64,000 nucleotides of DNA from Chromatiaceae bacterium (lineage in GTDB: Bacteria > Pseudomonadota > Gammaproteobacteria > Chromatiales > Chromatiaceae): contig JACKML010000012.1 in the NCBI GenBank assembly GCA_024235415.1, positions 1 to 64,000 on the forward strand, read 5' to 3'. The translations under genes were made by a program, and so were the position numbers. Shown here piece after piece: positions 24,864 to 33,310 of the stretch; positions within the stretch are counted from its first letter, which is position 1, and each line of letters starts with the position of its first letter. Below the pieces are notes generated by a model. It was not told the DNA's origin. It ran no database searches and saw nothing but the letters and a program-made list of their open reading frames with translations.

Positions 24864-25630
24864 CCGCGGGTGCGACGCGCTGGTCGAGTGGTGACGGTGA
24901 CTTGGGGCAGTTGCGCCACACCTTGGCCAGAGACCTCATGGTGCTGGCCGAACTGCACGCAAAGGCGCCGAGGCGCGACACGCTCTCGGCACTTTGGCGC
25001 CGTTGTTACGACGGGGTACTCGGTTTCAAGCTGTCTTCTGACGGGGGGAGAAAAGCGGTTGGCCTGTTTTGTGAGGGCTTGACCGACATCCCGACCTGCC
25101 TTGATCGGGAGACCCTGGCCCGGTTGGAATCGGCCTATCGTGAGCTGTACCTGAATGAGGAGAGTGGCGCCTTCCCGTTCGAGTCGGCGTGGTGCGGTGA
25201 CGCGGCATCGGGCGAGCGCAACGCCATCGATGGCATCTACGCCTGGCAACGCCGTTCCGGCTTCGTGGACGAAGTGGGGTCGTATCGCTGTGCTGACCAC
25301 CTGGTCGGCCAATTGCGCTTGCTTGCGCATCTCGTCTCGCCCGCCGGCGCCAGCATGCCGTTTGCCGATATCGGACTTTTTCTCGATCAACACCTTTTGT
25401 GCTGGGTAGAGCGTTTTGCCGCCAGGGTAAGTCTGATCAGCACGATTCGCTGGTATCAGGGGATTGCTGCGTTGACGGCTGCCTATATCGTCGACCTGCG
25501 GGCGCTGGCCGGTCGACTGAACGACCAGGCGTCAGCCCGATTGCAGTCGCCGGAGTGGGCGATGGCGTGCGTTCGTAGCGATGCGCTTGCGCAACCGGCA
25601 GTTCCCCCGGTAGAGCAGAAAACTGTGTAG
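24860..25630 (+). CDS. TorD/DmsD-family molybdoenzyme chaperone (copy 1)
   Basis: A 256-residue all-helical cytoplasmic protein. The TorD signature is seen in LESAYRELYLNEESGAFPFE (Y-x-x-L-Y/F ... P-x-E-S) followed by a helical bundle and FADIGLFLDQHLLCWVERFA (DH-x-x-x-W/E-type segment). Such chaperones bind the Tat signal and guide cofactor loading of the partner molybdoenzyme. It is translationally coupled to the dmsB-like gene. A second, different TorD protein lies at 26083. Confidence 0.85.
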   Translation: MTAGATRWSSGDGDLGQLRHTLARDLMVLAELHAKAPRRDTLSALWRRCYDGVLGFKLSSDGGRKAVGLFCEGLTDIPTCLDRETLARLESAYRELYLNEESGAFPFESAWCGDAASGERNAIDGIYAWQRRSGFVDEVGSYRCADHLVGQLRLLAHLVSPAGASMPFADIGLFLDQHLLCWVERFAARVSLISTIRWYQGIAALTAAYIVDLRALAGRLNDQASARLQSPEWAMACVRSDALAQPAVPPVEQKTV

Positions 25631-25697
25631 GCCCCTTGTTGTGGCGACCTGTTGTGGCCGGCCACCGTAATTTTTCGACAAAAAGAGGAATTGGACG

Positions 25698-26006
25698 ATG
25701 ATCAAGTCGATGAGTGTTTTCGCCGTTGTTTCTGGACTCGCACTGAGTCAATCCGTTGCCGCCGACCAGGCATTGGCACAGGCGAATGGCTGCATGGTTT
25801 GTCACCAGGTGGAGACGAAACTGGTTGGCCCTTCGTACAAGGATGTTGCCGCCAGGTACAAAGGTGACGCCGGTGCCAAAGCGACATTGATCGGCAAGGT
25901 GAGAAGCGGTGGCGCAGGCAACTGGGGTGACATTCCAATGGCGCCGAATGTCGTTATCAGTGATGCGGACCTCGATGCGGTAATGAACTGGGTGTTGTCG
26001 CACTGA
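25698..26006 (+). CDS. Class I cytochrome c (c551-like)
   Basis: A 102-residue periplasmic monoheme cytochrome. The signal peptide (1-22, LALSQSVAAD) is followed by the heme site GCMVCHQVETKLVGPSY, a KDVAARYKGDAGA helix, the Met-ligand loop GNWGDIPMAPN and the C-terminal helix SDADLDAVMNWVLSH, the normal layout for cytochrome c551/c8. It lies between two TorD genes and may carry electrons between the molybdoenzyme system and a terminal oxidase or another donor. Confidence 0.93.
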   Translation: MIKSMSVFAVVSGLALSQSVAADQALAQANGCMVCHQVETKLVGPSYKDVAARYKGDAGAKATLIGKVRSGGAGNWGDIPMAPNVVISDADLDAVMNWVLSH

Positions 26007-26082
26007 ACGCTGTGCGAACGCCTGGCGGCGTCTGCGACGGGCGTCAGTGTGCGGATTCAATCCAAAGTGTGGGGAAAGTCAA

Positions 26083-26808
26083 ATGGCTGAGTTGTTGGAA
26101 AAATTCTGTGATGGCGTGGCGCTCGACCTGATGACCATAGCCATGCTGCATGATCGCGAATTGTCCGATGAAGCCAGGGTGGCGCTGCAGCATGATTGCT
26201 TTCCCAACGGGTTGGCCTTCAGGTTGGCGTCTGAACCGGCAGGTTCTGCCATTGAAATCCTTGCGCAGGCTGTGAGGTCGCTGGGTGGCGACGGGCAGAC
26301 AGCGGACGAGCTCGCAGCCGATTTCGCGGCGATCTACCTCAATCACGGTTATGCGGCATCGCCTTGCGAATCCGTATGGATCGACGAAGAAGGCCTCGCG
26401 ATGCAGCAGCCGATGTTTCAGGTGCGGGAGTTCTATGCGCGCCACGGATTGAGCGCGCAGGATTGGCGCAAGCGGACAGACGACCACCTTGTCCATCAGC
26501 TGCATTTCCTGACCACCATGCTGGAACGCGGGGATTTTGCAGAAGCGGCACGGTTTCTCGACGAGCATTCCCTGCGTTGGATCCCGGACTTTGCGCTGCG
26601 CGTTTCGGCGCGCGCCGAAACGCCGTTCTACGCCGGTCTGGCGTTGTTGACGGCGGCATACCTTGAAGAGCTGCGCGATGTACTGGCGCAGATACTCGAG
26701 CAACCACGTCCCTCGTCGGACGAGATTGAACGTCGCATGAAGCCGAAACGCGAGACGGTATTGCCAATGCCGAGCAGCTATGTGCCCGGCTCGGCGCCTT
26801 CGTGGTGA
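26083..26808 (+). CDS. TorD-family molybdoenzyme chaperone (copy 2)
   Basis: A 241-residue cytoplasmic helical protein. DELAADFAAIYLNHGYAASP followed by CESVW is the TorD Y/F-x-x-L-x...P-x-ES motif, and EAARFLDEHSLRWIPDFALRV the second conserved helix. It differs a lot from copy 1, so the pair is not a recent duplication. One copy may handle the DmsA-like subunit and the other a second substrate such as the FeS proteins or another molybdoenzyme (inference). A strong ggggaaag lies before ATG 26083. Confidence 0.85.
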   Translation: MAELLEKFCDGVALDLMTIAMLHDRELSDEARVALQHDCFPNGLAFRLASEPAGSAIEILAQAVRSLGGDGQTADELAADFAAIYLNHGYAASPCESVWIDEEGLAMQQPMFQVREFYARHGLSAQDWRKRTDDHLVHQLHFLTTMLERGDFAEAARFLDEHSLRWIPDFALRVSARAETPFYAGLALLTAAYLEELRDVLAQILEQPRPSSDEIERRMKPKRETVLPMPSSYVPGSAPSW

Positions 26809-26946
26809 ATGCGCTGACAAGGTCGGCTGTTGTATGCCCTGGGTGATCGATGCGGCGCGGTGTCGTGCGAGAGGTGCCAGGCAAGGTCAGCAGCCGTGGG
26901 AACGCGTTCGTGGTCATGACAGCCGGGGTCGCGGCGGAGGGCCGGT

Positions 26947-27996
26947 GTGAATTGGTGGGATCTCAGGTCGGAGGTGCGCAGCGCCTGTCTCGGTCCCGAC
27001 GTGGATCCGGGGCGCTGCATCCATACGCATGCGGAGGTTGGTTCTTGCCGGCGCTGTGTCGATGCCTGCCCGGCGGCGGCCTGGATGCTGGACGACGAGC
27101 AGCTTGCGATCGATGCCAGTGCGTGTGATGGCTGCGGCCTGTGTGTCGCAGCATGTCCCGAAGGTGCCTTGTCGCACGATGTGGCGCCCGCGCTGCGACG
27201 TTGGGGAGGCTTGACGGCGGCGTTCGCGGCCTGCGAGCGGGTAGGCGCGAAGGCGGCAGGCGCCACCGTTCCCTGTGTGCACGCCTTCGGTCTGACCCGT
27301 CTGGCGGCGTTGTATCGTGACGGCGTTCGCCGTCTCCTGGTTTGTGTTGGCGAATGTGAGGACTGTCCACGCGGGGCGGGTGAGCGTCTGTCCACTCGGC
27401 TTGCGACACTCAATCGTGTTCTGGCGCAACGCGGCCTGTCTGGTATGGTCGCGAGAAAACTGACGACTTCGCAGTGGCGTCGTTTCTTCACCACCGCTGC
27501 ACCGGCGGTTGCCGGCCCTGCGATGTCGCGCAGGCATTTTCTGCGCGGCGCGTTGACGTCGGTCGCCGAATCGGGAGCGGTGAAGAAACCGCTTGAATGG
27601 CAGGCGCCCGGATCGGTGCTGCCGCGCGCTGGCGCGGGTGAGTTGGCGTTTTTTGCACCGTACCTTGACGCCGAGCTCTGCAACGGCTGTGGCGGCTGCA
27701 TCCGGGTCTGCCCGCATGGCGCGTTACGCCTGGCCGAGCGTGGCGATGCCTACGAGGTACATGCTGATGCGTGCACCGGTTGCGGTCTGTGCGCGGATGT
27801 CTGCGACCAACATGCGATGTCCGTGGATACCTGTTCTGTGGTGAAGTGCAGCCGGGTACCTCTCCAAGTCGGTCGTTGTCGAGCCTGTGGCGCGGATTTT
27901 CACCGACCGATATCGGCTTCGGCCGCCGCCAGTGAGATGCACTGCCATGTCTGCGCGCGAACCCGGCACCACCGTAACCTGTTCCAGGTCATCTGA
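26947..27996 (+). CDS. Multi-cluster ferredoxin-type FeS protein
   Basis: A 349-residue protein starting at GTG. Four [4Fe-4S]-type sites in two pairs: CRRCVDACPAAAW and CDGCGLCVAACPEGAL near the N-terminus, CNGCGGCIRVCPHGAL and CTGCGLCADVCDQHAM near 240-290. The C-terminus has two CxxC pairs (CRACG ... CHVCARTRH) like a zinc ribbon. The middle holds LVCVGECEDCPRG. Around residue 194 there is an internal SRRHFLRGAL, a twin-arginine-like motif with no proper hydrophobic stretch behind it. It resembles NapF/HycB-like electron carriers or maturation factors of molybdoenzyme operons. The last codons abut the transposase remnant. Confidence 0.82.
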   Translation: MNWWDLRSEVRSACLGPDVDPGRCIHTHAEVGSCRRCVDACPAAAWMLDDEQLAIDASACDGCGLCVAACPEGALSHDVAPALRRWGGLTAAFAACERVGAKAAGATVPCVHAFGLTRLAALYRDGVRRLLVCVGECEDCPRGAGERLSTRLATLNRVLAQRGLSGMVARKLTTSQWRRFFTTAAPAVAGPAMSRRHFLRGALTSVAESGAVKKPLEWQAPGSVLPRAGAGELAFFAPYLDAELCNGCGGCIRVCPHGALRLAERGDAYEVHADACTGCGLCADVCDQHAMSVDTCSVVKCSRVPLQVGRCRACGADFHRPISASAAASEMHCHVCARTRHHRNLFQVI

Positions 27997-28267
27997 GCAG
28001 GAGTCATCCGCGGCCTTCCTCGCGCCCTTGCCGAAGACATCCGGCGCACTGTTCAGCAAGCTGCTTCTATCAGTCGGTGATCTGATTGGCATGCACGTCG
28101 AACTTCTTGGCCAGTCTGGCCGTCGTCAGCTCACCCCGTATCGCCGCCAAGGCGACTTTGGCTTTGAATTCACGCGAACGTGTCCGTCTCTTCCTTCTTG
28201 TCGCGTCTCTCCGGAGCAGGCTGCAGATGATGGAGGAGGCGCATATCGTCGTCCGATCACTGTCCAA
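27985..28267 (-). pseudogene. IS3-family transposase OrfA remnant
   Basis: The minus strand encodes RRKRRTRSREFKAKVALAAI and RLAKKFDVHANQIT, the typical N-terminal helix-turn-helix of IS3/IS407-type OrfA, then stops. In another frame the homology goes on as LLNSAPDVFGKGARKA, so a frameshift plus a stop have killed it; OrfB and terminal inverted repeats are not visible. The remnant touches the 3' end of the ferredoxin gene and marks the right edge of the accessory redox block. Confidence 0.8.
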
Positions 28268-28418
28268 ATCAGGTGGGTCAGGCTATCGGTACAGCTCGGT
28301 CATGATGGCGTCCTTTGGGCAGGTTGTTTTTGCGCGGTCTATGATTGCCGACTGCGCTGTTTACCCTAAGCTGCAGTGAGATGGAGAAGCAATAGTCCGT
28401 ATTGATGGATATTGGACA
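28268..28418. other. AT-richer spacer after the IS remnant
   Basis: 151 bases of lower G+C without a convincing gene; probably residual insertion-sequence DNA plus the promoter region of the hydrolase gene at 28419. Confidence 0.4.
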
Positions 28419-29891
28419 GTGAGGATCATGACGTTTCCGTTCAGGATATACCTGCACAAAGCGCTATTAGCCGCGATCTACATGTGCATTGGCGCCGCGT
28501 TCGCATTCATCGCCGCGTTCGCCCTGTACCTGGATAGCAGGGCTGATCTGGATGTCTGGCACATGGCAGACCTCGATCAAGAGTTTACGGTCGATTCGGG
28601 GATCAGCAGCTTCGAGGAATACCTGGCACTCGAGGAGCGCCTGTTCCGGCAACTCGACGAGCTGGTCTACGGGGAGGTCGCGGCGGCGCAGGGTGTATCG
28701 ATCAACCGCTACAGTCGCGGCAGCCTGTCGGATCCGCAGCGTTGGTCAACGAATTGGAACCGCAGTTTCGAGTTGCCGGCCGGATCACCGAGGGCGGCGG
28801 TCCTGTTGTTGCACGGCATGTCCGATTCTCCGTATAGCCTGCGCCAGATGGGCGAACGATTGCACGCCGCGGGGGCCTCCGTGCTTGGGCTGCGCATGCC
28901 TGGCCATGGCACGGCACCTTCGGGGCTGGTGGAGTTGACCTGGCAGGATATGGACGCGGCCATGCGCCTTGCGATCCAGCACCTCAGCAAGCGCTCACCA
29001 GACGTACCCCTGTTCATCGTCGGTTACTCGACGGGCGCCGCCCTGGCGGTTAACTATGCGCTTGCGGCCCTGGTTGACCCGACGCTGCCCAGGGTCGAAC
29101 GCCTGGTTATCCTGTCACCGGCGATCGGTGTCACGCCCGCGGCAGCGCTGGCCGTCTGGCAGGCCCGTCTGGGTCACCTGCTTGGACTCGACAAGCTGGC
29201 CTGGAGTGACATCCTCCCCGAGTATGACCCGTTCAAATATGGTTCATTCGCCGTCAATGCCGGCGACGTCGTTTATCGCCTGACCCGCGAGATCCAGCGG
29301 CGGCTCACGGTGGCGCGTGAGCGTGACCTTCTCGGCGCGTTTCCGCCTGTACTGGCGTTCTCGTCGGTCGTCGACGCCACGGTATCGCCGACGGCACTTG
29401 TCGAAGGTTTGTTCGCCCAACTGCCGGCCAATGGCCACGAGCTGGTCCTGTTCGACATCAATCGCAGGTCGGGGATCGAGCCGATTCTCAAGTGGGATCC
29501 TTCGACCATGCTCCGGGTCCTGCAGGATCAGCGAAACCAGGGCTACCGCCTGAGCCTGGTGACCCAGGCCGATGGGCAAAGCACAAGGGTGGTGCAACGC
29601 ACCTGGCAGCCTGGCGGTACACCAGCGGGTGATCAGGATCTCGCGCTGGAATGGCCGGAAGGCGTCTACTCGCTGGCCCACATCGCATTGCCCTTTGCGC
29701 CGGAAGATCCACTCTATGGTGGTCGACCGGAAGGCTCGGAGCAGGGGTTCCGGCTTGGCGATCTCGCGCTGCGCGGTGAGCGTGGAGTGTTGCACGTTGC
29801 CGCTTCGGACATGTTGCGTCAACGTTGGAATCCCTTCTACCAACACGTGGAGCGGCGAATGCTGCAGTTCCTGATGTCGCAGGCACAATAG
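28419..29891 (+). CDS. Membrane-anchored alpha/beta hydrolase
   Basis: A 490-residue protein with an N-terminal membrane segment (about 15-38, ALLAAIYMCIGAAFAFIAAF) and an alpha/beta-hydrolase core: oxyanion strand AVLLLHGMSDSPYSLRQMGE, LGLRMPGHGTAPSG (as in monoacylglycerol lipases) and nucleophile elbow FIVGYSTGAALA with Ser in GYSTG. A C-terminal extension of about 130 residues follows the usual fold. It probably acts on an ester or lipid at the periplasmic face; the substrate is unknown. The start could be GTG 28419 or ATG 28428. Confidence 0.83.
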   Translation: MRIMTFPFRIYLHKALLAAIYMCIGAAFAFIAAFALYLDSRADLDVWHMADLDQEFTVDSGISSFEEYLALEERLFRQLDELVYGEVAAAQGVSINRYSRGSLSDPQRWSTNWNRSFELPAGSPRAAVLLLHGMSDSPYSLRQMGERLHAAGASVLGLRMPGHGTAPSGLVELTWQDMDAAMRLAIQHLSKRSPDVPLFIVGYSTGAALAVNYALAALVDPTLPRVERLVILSPAIGVTPAAALAVWQARLGHLLGLDKLAWSDILPEYDPFKYGSFAVNAGDVVYRLTREIQRRLTVARERDLLGAFPPVLAFSSVVDATVSPTALVEGLFAQLPANGHELVLFDINRRSGIEPILKWDPSTMLRVLQDQRNQGYRLSLVTQADGQSTRVVQRTWQPGGTPAGDQDLALEWPEGVYSLAHIALPFAPEDPLYGGRPEGSEQGFRLGDLALRGERGVLHVAASDMLRQRWNPFYQHVERRMLQFLMSQAQ

Positions 29892-29931
29892 GCTCCGCCG
29901 GCGACGCAGGTCATGCACGCATCCACCACAC

Positions 29932-29960
29932 GCCCGGGAGATCGCGGGCTTCTTCCTTTT
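29932..29960 (+). terminator. Possible weak terminator before metK
   Basis: gcccg-ggagatcg-cgggc is followed by the pyrimidine run ttcttcctttt. The 5-bp stem is short, so it may be a terminator for the hydrolase gene or an attenuator in the metK leader. I see no match to a SAM riboswitch consensus. Confidence 0.35.
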
Positions 29961-29980
29961 CTGCAGACGAGGGCAAGTCG

Positions 29981-31156
29981 TTGAGCAACAGTTACCTATT
30001 CACCTCCGAGTCGGTCTCCGATGGCCATCCCGACAAACTCGCCGATCGCATATCCGACACAGTGCTCGACCGCTGTCTGGCGCTAGACCCGCAGGCCAAG
30101 GTGGCGTGCGAGACGCTGCTCGCCGACGACCTGGTCGTGGTGGCGGGGGAGTTCCGGCTCGGTCCGCTCGGGGCGTTCGAGACGGTGCGCGACGAGCTCG
30201 ACGGCATGGTGCGCCGGGTGTTGCGCGAGACCGGCTACAACGCCGGTTTTCCGGGCATCGACCCCGAGACCTGCGAGGTACAGAACCGCGTGCACGGCCA
30301 GTCGGCGCAGATCGCCAAGGGTGTCGAGCGTGAGGACGGCATCCTCGGTGCCGGCGACCAGGGGCTGATGTTCGGCTATGCCTGTGACGAGACCGCGGAG
30401 CTGATGCCGTTACCTATCCAGCTGGCGCATCGGCTGATGCAGCGCCAGCACGAGCTGCGCAGCGGTGGTGAGCTGGCGTGGCTGCGACCGGACGCCAAGG
30501 CACAAGTGACGGTGCGTTACCGCGACGACCGGCCGGTAGCAGTGGATACGGTGGTGATCTCGACCCAGTTGCAAGGTGATATTTCGGATGCCGACATCGA
30601 GCGCGAGGTGATCGCCCGTCTGATCGAGCCGGTAGTGCCGCCGGTCTTGCGTGGTGCCGATATCCGCTACCTGGTCAACCCGGCCGGGCGTTTCGAGATC
30701 GGCGGGCCGCACGGCGATACCGGGCTGACCGGGCGCAAGATCGTGGTTGACACCTATGGTGGCAGCTGTCCGCACGGCGGTGGCGCGTTTTCCGGCAAGG
30801 ATCCGACCAAGGTCGATCGCTCGGCCGCCTATGCGGCGCGCTGGGTGGCGAAGAACCTGGTCGCGGCCGGTCTTGCAAGGCGGGTGACGGTCCAGCTGGC
30901 ATACGCGATCGGGCGGCCCGACCCGGTGTCGATCCGGGTCGATGCACATGGCAGTGCACAGGTGGACGAGCAGCGCCTGGAGACCGCGGTGCGTGAGGTG
31001 TTCGATCTGACCCCGGCCGGCATCATCCGCGATCTCGACCTGCGGCGGCCGATCTATGCGGCGACCGCAGCGTTCGGGCACTTCGGGCGCTCGGGGCCGG
31101 GGTTCAGCTGGGAGCAGACCAATCGGGTCGAGGCCCTGCAGCGCGCTGTCGCTTGA
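29981..31156 (+). CDS. metK: S-adenosylmethionine synthetase
   Basis: A 391-residue enzyme making SAM from methionine and ATP. Key motifs are FTSESVSDGHPDKLADRISD, GAGDQGLMFGYA, GGPHGDTGLTGRKIVVDTYG and GGGAFSGKDPTKVDRSAAYA. The start is TTG 29981, with gaggg at 29969-29973 as Shine-Dalgarno and the conserved SNSYLFTSES right after; longer in-frame starts lie in poor sequence. Compared with E. coli MetK the sequence is rather divergent but complete. Confidence 0.95.
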   Translation: MSNSYLFTSESVSDGHPDKLADRISDTVLDRCLALDPQAKVACETLLADDLVVVAGEFRLGPLGAFETVRDELDGMVRRVLRETGYNAGFPGIDPETCEVQNRVHGQSAQIAKGVEREDGILGAGDQGLMFGYACDETAELMPLPIQLAHRLMQRQHELRSGGELAWLRPDAKAQVTVRYRDDRPVAVDTVVISTQLQGDISDADIEREVIARLIEPVVPPVLRGADIRYLVNPAGRFEIGGPHGDTGLTGRKIVVDTYGGSCPHGGGAFSGKDPTKVDRSAAYAARWVAKNLVAAGLARRVTVQLAYAIGRPDPVSIRVDAHGSAQVDEQRLETAVREVFDLTPAGIIRDLDLRRPIYAATAAFGHFGRSGPGFSWEQTNRVEALQRAVA

Positions 31157-31185
31157 GCCGCCGGCATGCCTGGCGGTGGCGCACG

Positions 31186-31206
31186 AAAAAGGGGCCGCAG
31201 CCCCTT
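31186..31206 (-). terminator. Rho-independent terminator of the decarboxylase gene
   Basis: Read on the minus strand, aaggggc-tgcg-gcccctt is followed by TTTTTCG. It lies in the 74-base gap between the convergent metK and decarboxylase genes and may work for both. Confidence 0.85.
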
Positions 31207-31230
31207 GATCGCGACACCGGAGACGGCACC

Positions 31231-32394
31231 TCAGATGTAGTACGCCTGCAGCGGCGGGAAGCCGTTGAACTCCACCGAGCTGTAGCTGGTGGTGTAGGCG
31301 CCGGTGGAAAACCAGTACAGGCGGTCGCCGATCGACAGGTTGAGCGGCATCGGGTACTTGTAGTCCTCGTACATGATGTCGGCGCTGTCGCAGGTTGGGC
31401 CGGCCAGCACGCACTCTTCCAGTTCGCCTTTCTTGTCGGTCCACACCGGGAACTTGATCGCCTCGCCGAGCGTTTCGATCAGGCCCTGGAACAGGCCGAC
31501 GTCGGTGAACACCCAGCGGTTGAGGCCAGTGCGCGATTTGCGTGAGATCAGTACCACCTCGCTGACCAGGATGCCGGCGTTGGAGATCAGCGAGCGGCCC
31601 GGCTCGAGGATGATCTGCGGCAGGTCGTCGCCGAAGTCCTCGTGCAGGTAGCGCGTGATCTCCTCGGCGTAGGTGGTCAGCTCATTGGTCTTGGCGATGT
31701 AGTTCGCGGGAAAGCCACCGCCCATGTTGATCATCTTCAGTTCGATACCGTCTTCCTCGCGCAGGCGCTCGAAGATGACCTTGACCTTGGCGATCGCCGC
31801 GTCCCAGGTGCCGATGTCGCGTTGTTGCGAGCCGACGTGGAACGACACCCCGTAGGGCTCCAACCCCAGTGCACGCGCCATGATCAGCAGGTCCATCGCC
31901 ATGTCGGTCTGGCAGCCGAACTTGCGCGACAACGGCCAGTCAGCAGTCTGCGTACCCTCGGTGAGGATGCGCACGTAGACGCGCGAACCCGGTGCGGCCT
32001 TCGCGATATTGCGCAGGTCGGCCTCGGAATCGGTGGCGAACATGCGCACGCCCTTGTCGTAGAAGTAGCGGATATCGCGGCTCTTCTTGATCGTGTTGCC
32101 GTAGCTGATGCGCTCCGGACCGACCCCCAGCGCCATCACCTTGTCCAGTTCGTAGATCGACGCAATGTCGAAATTGGAACCCTTGTCGCGCAACAGCGAC
32201 AGGACTTCGACCGCCGGGTTGGCCTTGACCGCGTAATAGACGTTGCCATAGGGAAACGCATTGACAAGTTCGTCGTATTGACGACTCACCGTGGCAGTGT
32301 CGACCACCAGCAGTGGCGTGTCCATGTTGTCGGCAAACGCCTTCATGCGGTCAAAAGTGGCCTGATCGTAGTAATCGGTGATGACGGGAATCAC
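31231..32394 (-). CDS. Ornithine/lysine decarboxylase-type PLP enzyme (fold type III)
   Basis: A 387-residue group IV decarboxylase, probably making putrescine from ornithine. The PLP Lys sits in YYAVKANPAVEVL; further sites are FHVGSQQRD, GGGFPANY, EPGRSLISNAGILV and the catalytic-Cys region ECVLAGPTCDSADI. GTG 32394 is chosen because a good promoter (32434-32462) would place the transcript start near 32427, downstream of the other candidate ATG at 32457, and because ITDYYDQATFDRMKAFADNM matches the family N-terminus. Confidence 0.9.
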   Translation of the reverse strand: MIPVITDYYDQATFDRMKAFADNMDTPLLVVDTATVSRQYDELVNAFPYGNVYYAVKANPAVEVLSLLRDKGSNFDIASIYELDKVMALGVGPERISYGNTIKKSRDIRYFYDKGVRMFATDSEADLRNIAKAAPGSRVYVRILTEGTQTADWPLSRKFGCQTDMAMDLLIMARALGLEPYGVSFHVGSQQRDIGTWDAAIAKVKVIFERLREEDGIELKMINMGGGFPANYIAKTNELTTYAEEITRYLHEDFGDDLPQIILEPGRSLISNAGILVSEVVLISRKSRTGLNRWVFTDVGLFQGLIETLGEAIKFPVWTDKKGELEECVLAGPTCDSADIMYEDYKYPMPLNLSIGDRLYWFSTGAYTTSYSSVEFNGFPPLQAYYI

Positions 32395-32875
32395 TGGGCT
32401 GGAGGCTCCGAGATTTGGGGAAAAAACGTCGAAATCATAGGTCGCTCGCGACGACATGCCTAGTGCCGGGCGGGAAATAAATCGGGATTCAGGAAGCTGG
32501 ACCTCTGGTGGGCCGGAACCGGCCGGCAATCGAGGGGTGGACTGGCAACTGCACATCGGCTGCAGGAGGCCTGCCCCAATCACCCACGATTGCCATCCGG
32601 TTCTTGACCTACACTCGGCATGTGCGGTCGCCATTCACGGTATGGTTGAGGTGTTGAAGATTGTACCGTCTTATGACGCGGGCGCATGGATCTCACTGGG
32701 CGCCGATGGGGCTGTCTGACGGCAGCACCCGGTCCATCGCATCGGGTTGTCTCCTGTCAACAAAGCAGGCAATTCGCTCGCCGCGCTGCTGGTGCGGCCT
32801 GTAACGTGGAGATTAAAATAGGCAGGTCGTCCGATTTCAGCACACCTCTGCCGTGTGCGCACAAGGAGATACAGC
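32395..32875. other. Divergent intergenic region
   Basis: 481 bases between the decarboxylase and the Host_attach gene. It carries the minus-strand promoter listed at 32434 and, on the plus strand, an A+T patch gattaaaatagg (32811-32822) that could be a -10 region about 55 bases before the next ATG. I see no further gene. Confidence 0.5.
32434..32462 (-). promoter_or_regulatory. Sigma-70-type promoter of the decarboxylase gene
   Basis: TAGGCA-N17-TATGAT on the minus strand. The -10 box matches 5 of 6 and the -35 box 4 of 6. Confidence 0.55.
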
Positions 32876-33310
32876 ATGAGCAAGATCTGGGTGGTTGTCG
32901 CGGACGCGAGTCGCGCCCGTATCTTCAGTGCCGCCAAGCCGGCCGACGGGTTGACCGAGATCGAGGCGTTCAGCAACCCCGAAGGGCGGCTGCACGAGGG
33001 TGACCTGATCAGCGACCGCGGCGGGCGTATCAGTAGCGGCGAGGGTGCGAGGCATGGCTACGGGGCTGGTAACCAGGTCAAAGACGATGTCACCAACCGG
33101 TTTGCCGCCGAGGTGTGCAAACGCCTGGAAAAGGGCCGTACCGCGCATGCCTTTGAGCGCCTGTACGTGCTGGCCGCCCCGGCCTTCCTCGGCATGCTGC
33201 GTAAACATCAGCCGGATACCCTGCGCGCGTTGATCAAGGACGAGATCGCGACCGACCTGTCGACGCAGTCGCCCGAACGCATCCGTGCGCAGTTGCCGGA
33301 GTACCTGTGA
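32876..33310 (+). CDS. Host_attach (PF10116-type) family protein
   Basis: A 144-residue soluble protein: SKIWVVVADASRARIFSA, then HEGDLISDRGGRISSGEGAR and LYVLAAPAFLGMLRKHQPD, which fit the family named after an Agrobacterium 'host attachment' protein, with a fold related to eRF1 domain 2/archaeal Pelota. The biochemical role is not settled. It has an excellent Shine-Dalgarno (aaggag) and overlaps the downstream protease gene by 4 bases. Confidence 0.85.
   Translation: MSKIWVVVADASRARIFSAAKPADGLTEIEAFSNPEGRLHEGDLISDRGGRISSGEGARHGYGAGNQVKDDVTNRFAAEVCKRLEKGRTAHAFERLYVLAAPAFLGMLRKHQPDTLRALIKDEIATDLSTQSPERIRAQLPEYL

Noticed and set aside
27985..28418. Direct repeat of the tRNA-Lys 3' end (att site) at the right edge
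   Set aside because: I looked for ggttcgaatcctgcacgcc or a close copy and found none.
29892..29980. SAM riboswitch upstream of metK
   Set aside because: Only 89 bases and one 5-bp hairpin; no SAM-I, SAM-II or SAM/SAH consensus could be seen.
32395..32634. N-terminal extension of the decarboxylase (80 more codons)
   Set aside because: The extension is not protein-like and would include the predicted promoter; GTG 32394 fits the family length.
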